The notes: a model not told the origin generated them from the letters alone. A stretch of DNA of 56,384 nt from Amycolatopsis anabasis (GCF_009765355.1 NZ_VTHK01000054.1:1-56384), one strand, 5' to 3'. Counted from the stretch's first letter, positions 19,101 through 26,800 are shown. Numbers and translations: made by a program.

Positions 19101-20739
19101 GGAGGATCGGGTCGGGATCCTGCTCGACCGGTCCGCCGACCTGGTGGTGGCCGTGCTCGCGGTGCTCAAGGCGGGCGGGGCGTACCTGCCGCTCGACCCG
19201 CGTGCCCCGGGGCTCCGGATGCGGCGGGTGCTGACCGAGGCGGATGCCCCGGTGGTGCTGGCCGACCGGGCCTGGGCGGCGACCGCGTCCTCGGTCCACA
19301 GCGGACAGACCTTGTTCGTGGACGACCCGTCCCTGGCCGGGGAGCCGCCGGAGGACCCGGCCGTGGCCGCCGATCCCGAGCGGCTCGCGTACGTGATGTA
19401 CACGTCCGGATCCACCGGGACGCCCAAGGGCGTGGCCGTGCGGCACGCCGACGTGGTCGCCCTCGCCGCGGATCGCCGGTTCGCCGGCGCCGCCGGGCAG
19501 CGAGTGCTGGCGCATTCCCCGACCGCGTTCGACGCGTCGACCTACGAACTGTGGGCGCCGCTGCTGCGCGGTGGCCAGGTCGTGGTCGCGCCTCCGGGCG
19601 ACGTGGACGCGGAGGTGCTCCGGCGGGCGATCGCGGTACACCGGGTGACCGGGCTCTGGCTGACCGCGGGCCTGTTCCGGCTGGTCGCCCAGGAGGCCCC
19701 GGACGCGCTCGCCGGGCTCCGCGAGGTGTGGACCGGCGGGGACGTGGTGCCCGCGGCGGCGGTGCGCTCGGTGCTGCGCGCCTGTCCTGGGCTGTCCGTT
19801 GTGGACGGTTACGGGCCGACGGAGACGACCACGTTCGCGACTTCGTACCGGATGTCGGCCGAGGTGCCGGAGGTGGTGCCGATCGGCGGGCCGCTGGACG
19901 GGATGCGGGCCTACGTGCTCGACGGTGACCTGCGCCCGGCGCCGCCCGGGATCGCCGGGGAGCTGTACCTCGCGGGCGCCGGGCTGGCGCGGGGTTACCT
20001 CGGCAACCCCGGGCTGACCGCGGAACGGTTCGTGGCGAACCCGTTCGGCGAACCCGGGTCGAGGATGTACCGGACCGGGGACTTGGTGCGGTGGCGGAAC
20101 GACGGGGTGCTGGAGTTCCTCGGCCGCGCCGACGACCAGGTGAAGATCCGCGGGTTCCGGGTCGAACTCGGCGAGGTCGAGGCGGCGCTCGCCGCGCATC
20201 CCGGGGTGGCCCAGGCCGCCGTGCTCGCGCGGGAAGACCGGCCCGGTGCGAAGCTGCTGACCGCGTATCTGGTGCCCGTGGATCCGGCGGTGCCGCCGGA
20301 ACCGCCCGCGCTGCGGGAGTTCCTCGGCCGGACCTTGCCGGACTACCAGATTCCGGTCGCGTTCGTATCGCTGACCGAACTCCCGTTGAGCGGCAACGGA
20401 AAACTGGATCGCCGGGCGCTACCGGCGCCAGCACAGGCGCCCGCGACCGCATACGTGCCGCCGGAGACCGACACCGAGCACACCGTCGCCGGGATCTGGG
20501 CCGAGGTGCTCGGCCGCGAGCGGATCGGGGTCGAGGACAACTTCTTCGACCTCGGCGGCGATTCCCTGCGGAGCCTGCATATCGCCACCCGGGCCACGGC
20601 GATCTTCGGAGTGCCGGTCAAACCTCGTGACGTGCTGACCACCCCCACCATCGCCGCGTTCGCGGAGGCGGTGGAGGAGAAGGTCCTCGCGGACCTCGAA
20701 CGGGCCGCCTTCGGTGACGCATCCGACCAGGAAGTGTGA
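2296..20739 (+). CDS. Nonribosomal peptide synthetase, modules 1-5
   Basis: A 6147-residue NRPS. Domains by approximate residue: A1 29-515, T1 532-595; C2 611-1035, A2 1069-1555, T2 1565-1632, E2 1642-2089; C3 2099-2535, A3 2562-3052, T3 3065-3135, E3 3145-3579; C4 3594-4025, A4 4049-4542, T4 4546-4619, E4 4629-5082; C5 5097-5529, A5 5555-6045, T5 6055-6119. Phosphopantetheine serines in GGDS are S558, S1597, S3099, S4583 and S6090. C2 has HHIVTDGWS (LCL style) whereas C3-C5 have HHVLLDGWS and each follow an epimerase, as expected for DCL domains. E domains carry HHLVVDGVSW and EGHGRE. Pocket codes read DAYWWGGTFK for A1, A2, A5 (valine-like) and DAYFWGVTFK for A3, A4 (Val/Ile-like). ATG 2296 is preferred over 2236 because GAAAGG lies 9 bases before it and homology begins just after. 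There is no starter C domain, so synthesis begins with a free amino acid. The next NRPS starts 9 bases after the stop. Confidence 0.95.
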   Translation: MKRHETVQPAHEYRSVPPDPANRTLTGRFAECVRRMPSAVAVAGHGAELTYSELDLRANRLANRLRRLGVRPEHRVGLLLDRSAEVVAAVLAVVKAGAAYVPLDARSPDARLRTVLAEAEVSVLLTDPAHEATARRVHDVVTVLDAGSALDESEADPDVPVDPGALAYVMFTSGSTGVPKGVAVCHRDVVELAFDGRFRGGAHGRVLLHSPLAFDASTYELWVPLLGGGRVVVAPPGDLDVDRLRGVIVEHDVSALWLTAGLFRVVAQEDPGCFAGVREVWTGGDVVPAASARRVLAECPYLSVVDGYGPTETTTFATSYRMSEVGAVPDAVPIGSPLDTMRAYVLDDGLRPVPPGAAGELHLAGAGLARGYFNRPGLTAERFVADPFGVTGERMYRTGDLVRWRNDGVLEFLGRVDDQVKIRGFRIEPAEVEAVLAGHADVASAVVLAREDRTSAKHLVGYVVPVPGATLDLDELRTLAAATLPDYLVPSALVPLEHLPLSPNGKVDRAALPAPATNGARTAPRTETEREVARIWAEVLGAEGVGVDEDFFALGGDSILGVQVLSRLRRRFGAELSARAVFDARTVAALAALLPATPSATGEAPIARVPRGRALPLSSAQQRLWFLDELTGGGTAYNTGVGLRLTGPLHEAALGVALAGLCARHEALRTTFATRDGQRVQLVAEAGEIPLRRVDLSTTDGTGLDRELAGELDRPFDLSRGPLTRALLVRLASEDHVLVLCQHHIVTDGWSVGLLTAELLDRYAAAVAGRAPELPELPIQYPDFAVWQRERLTGAALEPDLAYWRETLAGVEPLELPTDRPRPALRTTSGAVHRRDLPADLVRRLTEVGQRHQATLFMTLTAAVQALLARYTGQTDIAVGTATSGRDRADLESLAGFFVNTLVLRAQAEPARPFPEFIGEVRETVLEAFAHGEAPFDLVVDEVRPERDPGRSPLVEALVVLQQPLVRPRESAGLRIAEHALPRPSARFDLVIEFWPRNGALNLTIEYNTDLFDASTVERLGEQLRVLLGGIAADPDRPLRELPVLTDDHRRRLLTAGNGGGAAAPGTVVERFADVVRRFPDTRAVVQGDRALTYAELDVRANRLAQSLVRRGVRPEDRVAILLDRSADLVVAVLAVVKAGGAYLPLDLRAPEDRMRVVLAEADAALVLTDRTWQATADRIHRGSPLVLGDLGDGPGEPPRVEITPDHLAYTEYTSGSTGVPKGVAVCHRDVVALAFDGRFGNGAHERVLSHSPLAFDASTYELWVPLLNGGRVVVAPQGELEVATLRRVIAEHEVSALWLTAGLFRVVAQEDPGCFAGVREVWTGGDVVPAAAVRRVLAECPGLSVVDGYGPTETTTFATSYRMSAEVPEVVPIGGPLDTMRTYVLDSGLRLAPPGAVGELYLAGTGLARGYFGRPGLTAERFVADPFGEPGERMYRTGDLVRWRNDGVLEFLGRADDQVKIRGFRIEPGEIERLLTARADIAEAVVLAHTGSGRKRLVAYLLPVAGREPDHGELRRALAEALPDYMVPAAFVTLTELPLGRTGKLDRRALPAPSFDTGDGEPRTGTERILAEIWAEVLGLERVGIGDNFFELGGDSILSIQVGARARQAGLRVSTRDLFRHQTIESLSATVTAETEEIEDRGPVTGDVPLTPIQHWFFETQTVRPERFDQSLRIKLAHDTNEVALRAALTAVLEHHDALRMRFTRADGTWRQDNAPVEPADVLRKFELSGVDRTASIERIADQVRMDADLGSGPLLGAALLEFDDRAPLLLLSAHHLVVDGVSWRILLDDLDRAYRAAVAGEQPELGRRSTSYRDWAHRLAEYTRTGGFAGELAHWRESAADPALPVDGPGPNTAGSTRSVTVRLDRRDTEALLRDVPGAYRTRIDDVLLAALGRVLRDWTGRDRVAIDLEGHGREDLFDRVDLSRTVGWFTALYPVVLPAPAGDDWGTALKAVKEQLRAVPNRGLGYGALRYLAGVPELRDRPGPEISFNYLGRFELPESALYTALDGELRLDADPAAPRAHALDVVGRADGDGLEFTWFYSDRLHREQTIGALAEGFAAALRGIIRHCAEPGAGGRTPSDFPLAGLDQSIVDSLVGDGREVEDVYPLTPMQAGMVFHGLTQEDQRVYFEQTTFVLDGVPDPAVLGRAWQQVVDRTPVLRSRIAWEGVGEPLQVVHRAARLPIRHLDWTKQTADENEHALRRLLDDDFAEGLELTAAPVQRVTLVRLSATEVRVLWTFHHVLLDGWSVFGVLSDVFACHAALLRGSGQPSIGARRPFRDYVDWLRRQDEVRAEAHWRGVLAGFDPPTPLPFDRPPARAHTTRSADKVTLALDEAESARLSRFARRNRLTHNAIVQGAWASLLARYSGEREVCFGATVSGRPVELSGVDDIIGIFINTLPVRAELDGETGAVDWLRSLQLAQAESRWFDHVPLNRIQGWSGLPGGVNLFDSIVVFENYPIDAGAAAAHGLALRDLEAAERTNYPLSLVAYPGKRLSLALGYDRELFDRATVERMIGQLRTLLLGMLAEPDRPVSRIPLLGEDERRRVLTEWNATDRPSPAGALPELFAAQVRRAPDAMAVVAMDRSLSYRELDAAANRLARRLLRLGVRAEDRVAVLMERSADLIVAELAIVKAGGAYLPLDTRAPEARLSLLLTEASADVVVADETWWPIAERIHPGRLLAVEQDEPDTPPEVPVDSGQLAYVIYTSGSTGQPKGVSARHRDVTALAFDRAFTGGAHERVLLHSPQAFDASTYELWAPLLNGGRVVVAPPGEPDVEVFRRVIAEHGVTGAFFTTGLFRLIAQEAPECFAGMREVWTGGDAVPAAALRRVLTACPGLVVADVYGPTETTTFATFRRMSAVDEVPEVVPIGRTLDNMRAYVVDAGGEPVPPGVPGELWLAGAGVARGYLDRPGLTAERFVADPFAADGTRLYRTGDVVRWTEDGELRFVGRVDEQVKIRGFRIELSEVEAALGAHPALAQAAVLAREDQPGSKRLVAYVVAEPGAAAPNGGELREFLGHRLPDYMVPSAFVALDRLPLNVNGKLDRNALPEPDFAAAPAAGYRAPRTEAERALAEIWARVLGVDRVGIDDDFFELGGDSILSLQVVSRARQAGFRLLPGDLFTCQTVAALAAAATVPEEAAERGPVTGAVPLTPIQHWFFATRQDPRSDQCVRVELTGPPDLAALRRALEAVLEHHDALRMRFHRDDGGWRQHNAAPGEVPVSLRVANGPAPDADLGRGPLLRAVVSLPGPDARPTLLLSACHLVVDGVSWRILLEDLDRAYRQARSGAEPELGRRSTSFQDWARRLDEYARAGGFDAELDHWADRFHGSGPLPVDGDGANTVGSMRAHTVRLTGAETAALLHEVPSVYRTRVNDVLLAALGRVLRGWTGHDRVVIDLEGHGREELPEEVDLSRTVGWFTSMFPVALDLPAGDDWGGTLKAVKEQLRAVPRRGLGYGALRYLARAPELTGQPAPEISFNYLGRFDWAFDGDGLCHAVRGGLDAEEGPEVPRPHLLDVVGRVDGDALEFTWYSSPNRHRPETVAAVAGEFLAALRGIIRHCAEPGAGGRTPSDFPLAGLDQSTVDFLAGDGRAVEDVYPLTPMQAGMVFHGLSQGDQGVYFQQIEFELAGVDRPELFARAWQHVVDRTPVLRSRVVWEGVREPLQVVRRHVTVPVTVHDWREESTPDNWRRLLERDRAEKFDLAEAPLLRVSLVRLSDTEIRVLWTFHHVLLDGWSVFGVLEDVFTCHAALRRGAEPELPDRRPFRDYVAWWQRQEEDLAEDHWRRAFAGFDAPTPLPYDRPPVAAHHSRSSEWLTLDLGEAQTQRLRDFAQRNGLTLNTTLQGAWALLLSRYSGERAVCFGTTVSGRPADLPGADEITGIFINTLPVRAEVDDAANVVPWLRALQAAQVEARRFEYVPLTRVQGWSGLPGGVNLFDSIVVFENYPITSDEAAAHGLRLRKLNAVETTSYPLSVVASPGRRLSIDFGYDPALFDTSSVQRIAEQLVRFLDRVVADPAVPLGAIDLLGAGERRLVLERWNDTARAEVTGSLPALFAEQVRRTPDAPALVADGRSLSYAELDSWSNRLAHRLLRRGVRPEDRVAVLMERSIEALVAELAIVKAGGAYLPLDNRAPEARLGLLLDEAGADLVLADVRWWPTAEKLRSGRLVAVTEVAGEPDTPPEVAVDPGQLAYVIHTSGSTGQPKGVAVRHRDVVALASDRGFAGGAHERVLSHSPLAFDASTYELWVPLLNGGRAVLVPPGTPDVETLRRVIAEHEVTGAFFTTGLFRVVAQEAPECFAGMREVWTGGDAVPAAALRRVLAACPGLVVADVYGPTETTTFATFRRMSTVDEVPEVVPIGRPLDNMRAYVLDRGLRPVPPGAAGELYLAGAGLARGYLGRPGLTADRFVADPFAADGTRLYRTGDVVRWTEDGELEFVGRTDDQVKIRGFRIEPAEIEAALAAHPALAQAAVLARGDQPGARQLVGYLVPEAGAAVPATAELRQFLGRTLPDYMVPSAFVPLPELPLNVNGKLDWRALPAPEFGTEEASAPETEAERAMAEIWSEVLGVPGVGPGDNFFELGGDSILSIQVVSRARQAGLGNLVPSDLFRHPTIAELTANAAEAPVTLAEQGPVTGEVPLTPIQRWFFATHAVNPERFDQSLRIELAHDTDEFALRAALSALLEHHDALRMRYEPDEGRWRQHNAPVADVDPLLLVDLSTVDAERQDAEIAEICVEAHQSFVLDRGPQLCAVLFARGAERRPVLFLAAHHLVVDGVSWRILLDDLETGYRQAIQGQRVRLRPKTTSFRTWARRLAERAAAGGFDAEREYWRGIGRACPGTLPVERAGTNTIASTREVVVRLGPDETRALLRDVPGVYRTRIDDVLLAALGKSLRDWTGRDRVLIGLEGHGREEFAAGLDLSRTVGWFTSMYPVELDVSPRGGWGAVLKSVKEQLRAIPGRGLGYGVLRHLVGELGDAPAPRLSFNYLGRFDAPEPGGPGMYQLVGGLEADVDPEAVRPHQLDVVGRIDGEELELTWYYSVNLHREDTVRTLARELLGNLRGIIRHCAEPGAGGRTPSDFPLAGLDQSIVDSLVGDGREVEDVYPLTPMQAGMVFHGVSQSEQGVYFEQASFVLDGVQDPDLLARAWQLVVDRTPVLRSSVRYAELAQPVQVVWRAVAVPIEHLDWTGFSEAEREAALRRLLASDRERGIDLTTAPLLRLVLIRLSANRVRVVWTFHHVLLDGWSVFGVLSDVFAAHAALARDVRPRLPDRPPFRAYLEWLGERDRGEAEEFWRRTLSGVTGPTPLPYDRPPATGHASWSGAWLHRTLAEEDTARLAEFTRRHGLTMNVLVQGAWALLLARHSGRDDVVFGATVSGRPAELPDVDEIIGIFINTLPVRVAVNPAANVVPWLRGLQAAQAEARQFDHVSLAELRSWAELPGGVNLAESLVVFENYPINDEAAAEHGLRVHGLQARETTNFPLSVVASPGPELSVELGYDPVLFDAGTAERLVVRLLTLLTELVAAPDRPLSRLPMLTAAEEHQVLVAWNATGWAEPGTVTGRFAEIVRRWPDSPAVVGDGRALTYAELDLRANRLAHRLLRLGVRPEDRVGILLDRSADLVVAVLAVLKAGGAYLPLDPRAPGLRMRRVLTEADAPVVLADRAWAATASSVHSGQTLFVDDPSLAGEPPEDPAVAADPERLAYVMYTSGSTGTPKGVAVRHADVVALAADRRFAGAAGQRVLAHSPTAFDASTYELWAPLLRGGQVVVAPPGDVDAEVLRRAIAVHRVTGLWLTAGLFRLVAQEAPDALAGLREVWTGGDVVPAAAVRSVLRACPGLSVVDGYGPTETTTFATSYRMSAEVPEVVPIGGPLDGMRAYVLDGDLRPAPPGIAGELYLAGAGLARGYLGNPGLTAERFVANPFGEPGSRMYRTGDLVRWRNDGVLEFLGRADDQVKIRGFRVELGEVEAALAAHPGVAQAAVLAREDRPGAKLLTAYLVPVDPAVPPEPPALREFLGRTLPDYQIPVAFVSLTELPLSGNGKLDRRALPAPAQAPATAYVPPETDTEHTVAGIWAEVLGRERIGVEDNFFDLGGDSLRSLHIATRATAIFGVPVKPRDVLTTPTIAAFAEAVEEKVLADLERAAFGDASDQEV
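4111..8570 (+). other. NRPS module 2 (C-A-T-E), D-Val-like residue
   Basis: C2 (LCL-style HHIVTDGWS), A2 with the same DAYWWGGTFK code as A1, T2 (S1597) and an intact epimerase (HHLVVDGVSW near base 7621, EGHGRE near 8031). The A3 core reads YTEYTSGSTG, where the other domains have hydrophobic residues before TSGSTG; the effect is unknown. Confidence 0.65.
8485..8658 (+). repeat. E-C boundary repeat, copy 1
   Basis: About 174 bases covering the end of the epimerase, the linker (AGGRTPSDFPLAGLDQS) and the start of the next C domain (YPLTPMQAGMVFHG) are nearly identical at 12952-13125 and 17464-17637. Synonymous sites match too, which suggests recent module duplication or gene conversion. Confidence 0.8.
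8571..13050 (+). other. NRPS module 3 (C-A-T-E), D-Val/Ile-like residue
   Basis: C3 has the HHVLLDGWS motif seen after epimerases. A3 pocket reads DAYFWGVTFK, a branched aliphatic pattern resembling Ile/Val codes. T3 serine is S3099 and the epimerase motifs are intact. Confidence 0.6.
12952..13125 (+). repeat. E-C boundary repeat, copy 2
   Basis: Second copy of the E3-C4 boundary segment; small differences from copies 1 and 3 such as CATTCGG for CATCCGG and TCCACTGTGGAC for TCCATTGTGGA. Confidence 0.8.
13051..17560 (+). other. NRPS module 4 (C-A-T-E), D-Val/Ile-like residue
   Basis: Near twin of module 3: identical ten-residue pocket DAYFWGVTFK, same domain order, near-identical boundaries. 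The A10 motif ends NGKLDW rather than NGKLDR. T4 serine is S4583. Confidence 0.6.
17464..17637 (+). repeat. E-C boundary repeat, copy 3
   Basis: Third copy, at the E4-C5 boundary; almost base-for-base equal to copy 1. Confidence 0.8.
17561..20739 (+). other. NRPS module 5 (C-A-T), L-Val-like residue
   Basis: C5 is DCL-type by motif and position. A5 returns to DAYWWGGTFK. T5 reads GGDSLRSLH (S6090) instead of GGDSILS-type, and is followed by about 28 residues that probably dock to the second synthetase. No epimerase. Confidence 0.65.
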
Positions 20740-20748
20740 GGAACAGCG

Positions 20749-23700
20749 ATGACTTCCTCGAAACAGCACCGCGTGTCCGCGCTGCCCGCAGAACTCCGGG
20801 AACAGCTGCGTCGGCGACTGGCCGGGCGTGCCGGACGGGCCGACACGATCCCGTCCGCCGACCGTTCCCGGCCGCTGCCGTTGTCGTTCGCGCAGCAGCG
20901 GTTGTGGTTCCTCGACCGGTTGCGGCCGGGGGACCCGGAGTACAACAGCGCGCTCGCGTTCCGCCTGCTCGGACCGCTCGACCTGGACGCGCTGGCCGCG
21001 GCGCTGCGTGCGCTGGTCGCCCGGCACGAGGCGTTGCGGACCACCTTCGACGAGGTCGACGGCGAGGCGGTGCAGGTCATCCAGCCGCCCGGCGAGGTGC
21101 CGGTGCTCGTCGTCGACGTGCGACCGGAGGAACTGGACCGCGTGCTGGACGAGGAGTACGCGCGGCCGTTCGACCTGAAGCGCGGTCCGGTGGTGCGGGT
21201 GCTGGTGGCGCGGCTGGGGCCCCAGGAGCACGTGCTGCTGGTGAGCGTGCACCACATCGCGACCGACGGCTGGTCGATGGGGGTGCTGACCGAGGAACTC
21301 GGTGCGCTCTACGACGCGGCGGTGCGCGGCGCCGTTGCCGCGTTGCCGGAGCCCGGCTTGCAGTACGCCGATTTCGCGGTGTGGCAGCGCGAGCGGCTGA
21401 CCGCGGTGGACGAACAGCTCGGCTTCTGGCGGGAGGCGCTGGCCGGGCGGGAACCCTTCGATCTGCCGACGGACCGCCCCCGCCCGCCGGAGCGGTCGAC
21501 GGCCGGGGCGGTCCACGAGTTCGCCGTCCCGGCCGGGACGGCCGCGGCGCTCGGCGAGCTGGCCCGGGATCGGGAGACCACGCTGTTCACCGTGCTGCTC
21601 GCCGCCTGCCAGGTGCTCTTCGCCCGGTACGCGCGGCGGCGGGACGTCACCGTGGGCACCGTGGTTTCCGGCCGCAACCGCCCCGAACTGGACCGGATGG
21701 TCGGCTTCTTCGTCAACACCGTCGTGCTTCGGTCCACTGTGGACCACCACCGGGGTTTCCGGGAGTTCCTCGGCGAGGTGAAGCGAACCGTCCTCGACGC
21801 CTTCGCCCACGACGAGGTGCCGTTCGAGCGGCTGGTCGACGCCGTGCACGCCGATCGGGACCCGAGCCGCCACCCGCTGTTCGACATCATGGTGCTGCTG
21901 CACAGCGGCCCCTCGGGGGCGGGCTCCTTCGGCGGCCTGCGCGCCGAGGAGGTCGAGATCGCGCGGCATTCGGCGAATTTCGACCTCACCGTCGAGTTCG
22001 CCGAACGGGACGGCGGGCTGACCGGGCTCGTCGAGTACCGCACCGATCTGTTCGACCCGGAAACCATCGAACGCCTGGCCGGGCGGCTCGGAGTGCTGCT
22101 GGCGGGAATCGCGGAGTGGCCCGACACCCCGGTGGGGCGGCTGCCCCTGCTGAGCGCGGGGGAGCGGCGGCGACTGCTCGCCGCGGGAACCGGCGCCGCG
22201 CTGGAGGTGCCGGACACCACCCTGCCCGCGGTGTTCGAGGCGACCGCGGCCCGGTACCCGGACCGCACCGCCGTGGTGTGCGGGGACACCGAACTCACCT
22301 ACGCGGAACTGAACGCGCGAGCGAACCGGCTCGCCCGGTACCTGGTGGCGCGGGGCGCGGGGCCGGAGCGGGCGGTGGTGGTGCGGTTGCCGCGTTCGGC
22401 CGAGCTGGTGACGACGATCCTCGCGGTGCTGAAGTCGGGTGCGGTGTACGTGCCGGTGGATCCGGATCTTCCGGCCGAGCGGGTGGAATTCCTGGTGCGG
22501 GACGCCGATCCGGTGGTGGTGCTGGACGAAACAACGGATCCGGGAACGTTCTCCCCGGCCAACTCGGCGCACGGTCCACAAGGGACGGACACCGCGTACC
22601 TGATCTACACCTCGGGTTCGACCGGGCGGCCCAAGGGGGTCGCGGTCGAACACCGGAGCCTGGTCAACCTGCTGGCCGACCACCGCACCGGATTCGCGGG
22701 CGGCGGACGGCTGCGGGCCGCGGTGACCGCGGCGTTCTCCTTCGACACGTCGTGGGAAGGACTGGTGCTGCTGGCTGACGGCCACGAGTTGCACGTGCTC
22801 GAGGACGAGGTCCGGTTGAACCCGGCCGCGCTGGTGGATTACGTGGCCCGGGAGCGAATCGACTTCCTGGACCTCACGCCGACTTATCTCCGGCAGTTGC
22901 TGCCCGCGGGGCTGCTGAGCGGGGACCATCGCCCGCGGGCGTTGATGCTCGGCGGGGAAGCGATCGGCGAGGCGCTGTGGCGGGAACTGGCCGGGGTCGA
23001 GGGCACGGCGGTCTACAACTACTACGGGCCCACCGAATGCACGGTGGACGCGGTGTGCTGCCGGGTCGGCGAGACCGAGCGGCCGGTGATCGGGCGGCCG
23101 TTGGCGAACTTGCGGGCGTACGTCCTGGACGACGAACTGAACCTGGTGCCCCCGGGCGTACCCGGTGAGCTGTGCCTGGCGGGGCCGCAGACGGCCCGGG
23201 GTTACTGGAAACGCCCGGGACTCACCGCCGACCGGTTCCCGGCGAACCCGTTCGGGGAACCGGGATCCCGCCTGTACCGCACGGGTGACCTGGTCCGCTG
23301 GGTCGGCGGGACGCTCGAGTACCTCGGGCGGATCGACGAGCAGGTGAAGATCCGGGGCTTCCGGGTCGAACCCGGCGAGATCGAGGCGGCGCTGCTCGAA
23401 CACCCCGGGGTGACCGAGGCGGCGGTACTCGTCCGCGAGGATCGGCTGGTCGCGTACTTCACCGGCACCTCGGAAGCGGCCGAACTGCGCGCGGCGCTCG
23501 GCCGGACGCTGCCCGGCTACCTGGTCCCGGCCGCGTTCGTCCGGATCGATCGCCTCCCGCTGACCCCGCACGGCAAACTCGACCGCCGCGCGCTCCCCGC
23601 GCCCGACTGGTCCGGTGTGGCGGCCTACGTCGCGCCGCGCGACGAGCCGGAGCGGATCGTCACCGAGGTCTGGGCCGAGGTGCTCGGCCTGGAGCGGGTC

Positions 23701-23865
23701 GGCGTCGAGGACAACTTCTTCGATCTGGGCGGCGATTCGATCCTGGGCATCCGGGTGCTGTCCCGCCTGCGGGCCGTGCTCGGCGTCGAGCTTTCCGTGC
23801 GCACGCTGTTCACCGCGCCGACACCCGCCCGGCTCGCCGCGGCGCTGCCCGCGGACACCCGCGCG
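20749..23865 (+). other. NRPS module 6 (C-A-T), acidic pocket of uncertain specificity
   Basis: Receives the pentapeptide from T5. Pocket residues D, T, E, D, M, G, Y, V, D, K. Two acidic side chains (E at position 239, D at 278) suggest a basic or ureido substrate such as Arg, Lys, Orn or citrulline, but I do not know a firmly assigned identical code. No epimerase. Confidence 0.5.
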
Positions 23866-26800
23866 GAGTACCGGCCCATTCCGGTGCTGCCCCGCGGCCG
23901 GGCACTGCCGTTGTCGTTCGCGCAGCAGCGGTTGTGGTTCCTGCACATGTTCGAGCCGGACAGCACCGAGTATGTGTCGCCGACGGCGTTGCGGTTGCGT
24001 GGTGAGCTGGACGTGACCGCGTTGCGGCGGGCGCTGACCGCGCTGGTGGCCCGGCACGAGTCGCTGCGGACCACCTTCGATTCGGTGGACGGCCGGGGGG
24101 TGCAGTTCGTGCACGCTCCCGCCGAGGTCCCGCTGCCCCGGATCGACCTCCGCGAACAGTCCGCGGAGGACCGCGAGGCGGCACTGGCCGAACTGCTGCG
24201 GTCGCACGCCGCCACGCCCTTCGACCTGCGCCGCGGGCCGCTGCTGCGGGTCGTGCTGGTCCGGCTGGCACCCGACGAGCACGTGCTCGTAATCGTGGTG
24301 CACCACATCGTCACCGACGGCTGGTCCACCGGCGTGCTGCTGCGCGAACTCGGCGCGCTCTACGCGGGCGCCGAGCTGCCCGGTTTGCCGATCCAGTACG
24401 CGGACTACGCGGGCTGGCAACGCGACCGCCCCGCTTCCGCCGCCCTGGACTACTGGCGGGCCCAGCTGGACGGGGTCCCGCCGCTGGAACTGCCGACCGA
24501 CCGGCCCCGGCCCGCGGTGCGGACACGTAACGGCGCCTTGCACGAGTTCCGCATTCCCGCCGAGGTCACCGACCGGCTCCGCGACCTCGCGCGGCAGCGG
24601 GACACCACTCTGTTCCCGCCGCTGATCGCGGCCTGCCAGGTGCTGCTGGCCCGCTGGTCCGGGCAGGACGACATCGCGGTCGGCACCGTGGTCTCCGGCC
24701 GCGAGCGGACCGAACTGGAGGGGCTGATCGGGTTCTTCGTCAACACCCTGGTCCTGCGCTCCACAGTGGACGGTCGTCGCGGCTTCGGCGAGTTCCTCGA
24801 CGAGGTGCGGGACCTGGTCCTGGACGCCTTCGCCGCCCAGGACGTGCCGTTCGACCAGGTGGTGGACGAACTGAGCCCGGACCGCGACACCAGCCGGACC
24901 CCGCTCGCGCAGGTCATGGTGGTGCTGCAGAACACCCCAGGTGAGCCCCCGTCCCTGCCCGGCCTGGCGGTCGAGGAACTCCCGCTTCCGGTGGTGACCG
25001 CGAACTTCGACCTGATGATCCAGTTCCAGGAGCACGCGGGCGGGCTGGACGGGGTGGTGAACTACAACACCGATCTGTTCGACGCGGCCACCATCGAGCG
25101 GATGACCGGCTGGCTGCGGGTGCTGCTCGCCGGGATCGCCGAGGACCCGGACCGGCCGGTCGCCCGCCTGCCCTGGCTGACCGGTGGTGAGCGGCGGCGC
25201 CTGGTGCGCGATTGGAACCGCACGGACCATCCGCTGGCCGGAATGTCCTTGCCGGAAGCCCTGCGGGCGCAGGTGGAGCGGACCCCGGCGGCGGCCGCGG
25301 TACTTCCCGAGAGGGGGGCGCCGCTGTCCTACGCGGAGTTGGACCGGTGGGCGAACCGGTTGGCGCACAAGCTGATCCGGCTGGGGGCCGGACCCGAGCG
25401 CACGGTCGCGGTCGTCCTGCCGCGTTCGCCGGAACTGCTCGTCGCCGTGCTCGCGGTGCTCAAGGCGGGGGCCGCCTACGTGCCGATCGATCCGGACTAC
25501 CCGCGCGAGCGGATCGATCTCGTGCTCGGTGACGCGCGCCCGGTGGCGGTGCTCGACACCGCCGCGGCGGTGCGGGACACCGGCGAGGTGCCGGATTCCG
25601 CTCCCGCGGATCGCGCGCTCTGCCCGGACCATCCCGCGTATGTCGTGTACACCTCGGGCTCCACCGGGCGCCCGAAGGGGGTGGTGGTCAGCCACCGCGC
25701 GGCGCTGAACTACCTGGGCTGGGCCGCGCACACCTACCCCGGGCTGGCGACATCCGCGGTGCTGCACTCCTCGGCCGCGTTCGACCTGACGGTGACCACG
25801 CTGTTCGGGCCGCTGCTGACCGGCGGCGCGATCCGGCCGGTCGAGGAACTGGCCGATCGTGCCGGGGCGTCGGCCACCTTCGTCAAGGCCACCCCGAGCC
25901 ACCTGCCCCTGCTGAACGCGGCCCCCGATGAACTGTCCGCCGGGGGCGACCTGGTGCTCGGCGGCGAGCAGCTGGTCGGCGCCGCGCTCGCCGGGTGGCG
26001 GAGCGCGCATCCGGCGGCGGCGGTGATCAACGAGTACGGTCCGACCGAGGCCACGGTCGGGTGCGCCGCCCACCGGATCGACCCCGGTGATCCGCTGCCC
26101 CCGGGACCGGTGCCGATCGGCGGCCCGGTGTGGAACACCCGGCTGTACGTGCTGGACGAGGCGCTGCGGCCGGTGCCGATCGGCGTACCCGGCGAGTTGT
26201 ACGTCGCCGGCGCCGGTCTGGCCCGCGGGTACCTGAACCGGCCCGGGCTGACCGCGGAACGGTTCCTCGCGAACCCGTTCGACGATCCGGGTTCGCGGTT
26301 GTACCGCACCGGTGACCTGGTGCGGCGGCGCGCCGACGGCGTGCTCGTCTACCTCGGCCGCGCCGACGACCAGGTGAAGATCCGGGGCTTCCGGATCGAA
26401 CCGGGCGAGGTCGAGGCGGCGCTCGCCGCGCATCCGGACGTGAGCGAGGTGGCGGTGATCGCGCGCGAGGACCAGCCCGGAACGCACCGGCTGGTGGCCT
26501 ACCTGGTGCCCGCCCCGGGCGTCCCGGCCCCCGATGCCGAGGCGCTGCGCGCGTTCCTCGCCCGGACGCTGCCCGCCCACCTGATCCCCGCGGCGTTCGT
26601 CGCGCTGGACGCGTTGCCGGTGACCCGCAACGGAAAGCTGGACCACCGGCTGCTGCCCGCCCCGGAGGGCCGCGCGGAACTGGCGACCCGGTACGTGCCG
26701 CCCCGCACGGACACCGAAGCCGAACTGACCCGGATCTGGTCGGCGGCCCTGGGTGTCGAACGAGTCGGCGTCGAGGACAACTTCTTCGGCCTTGGCGGCG

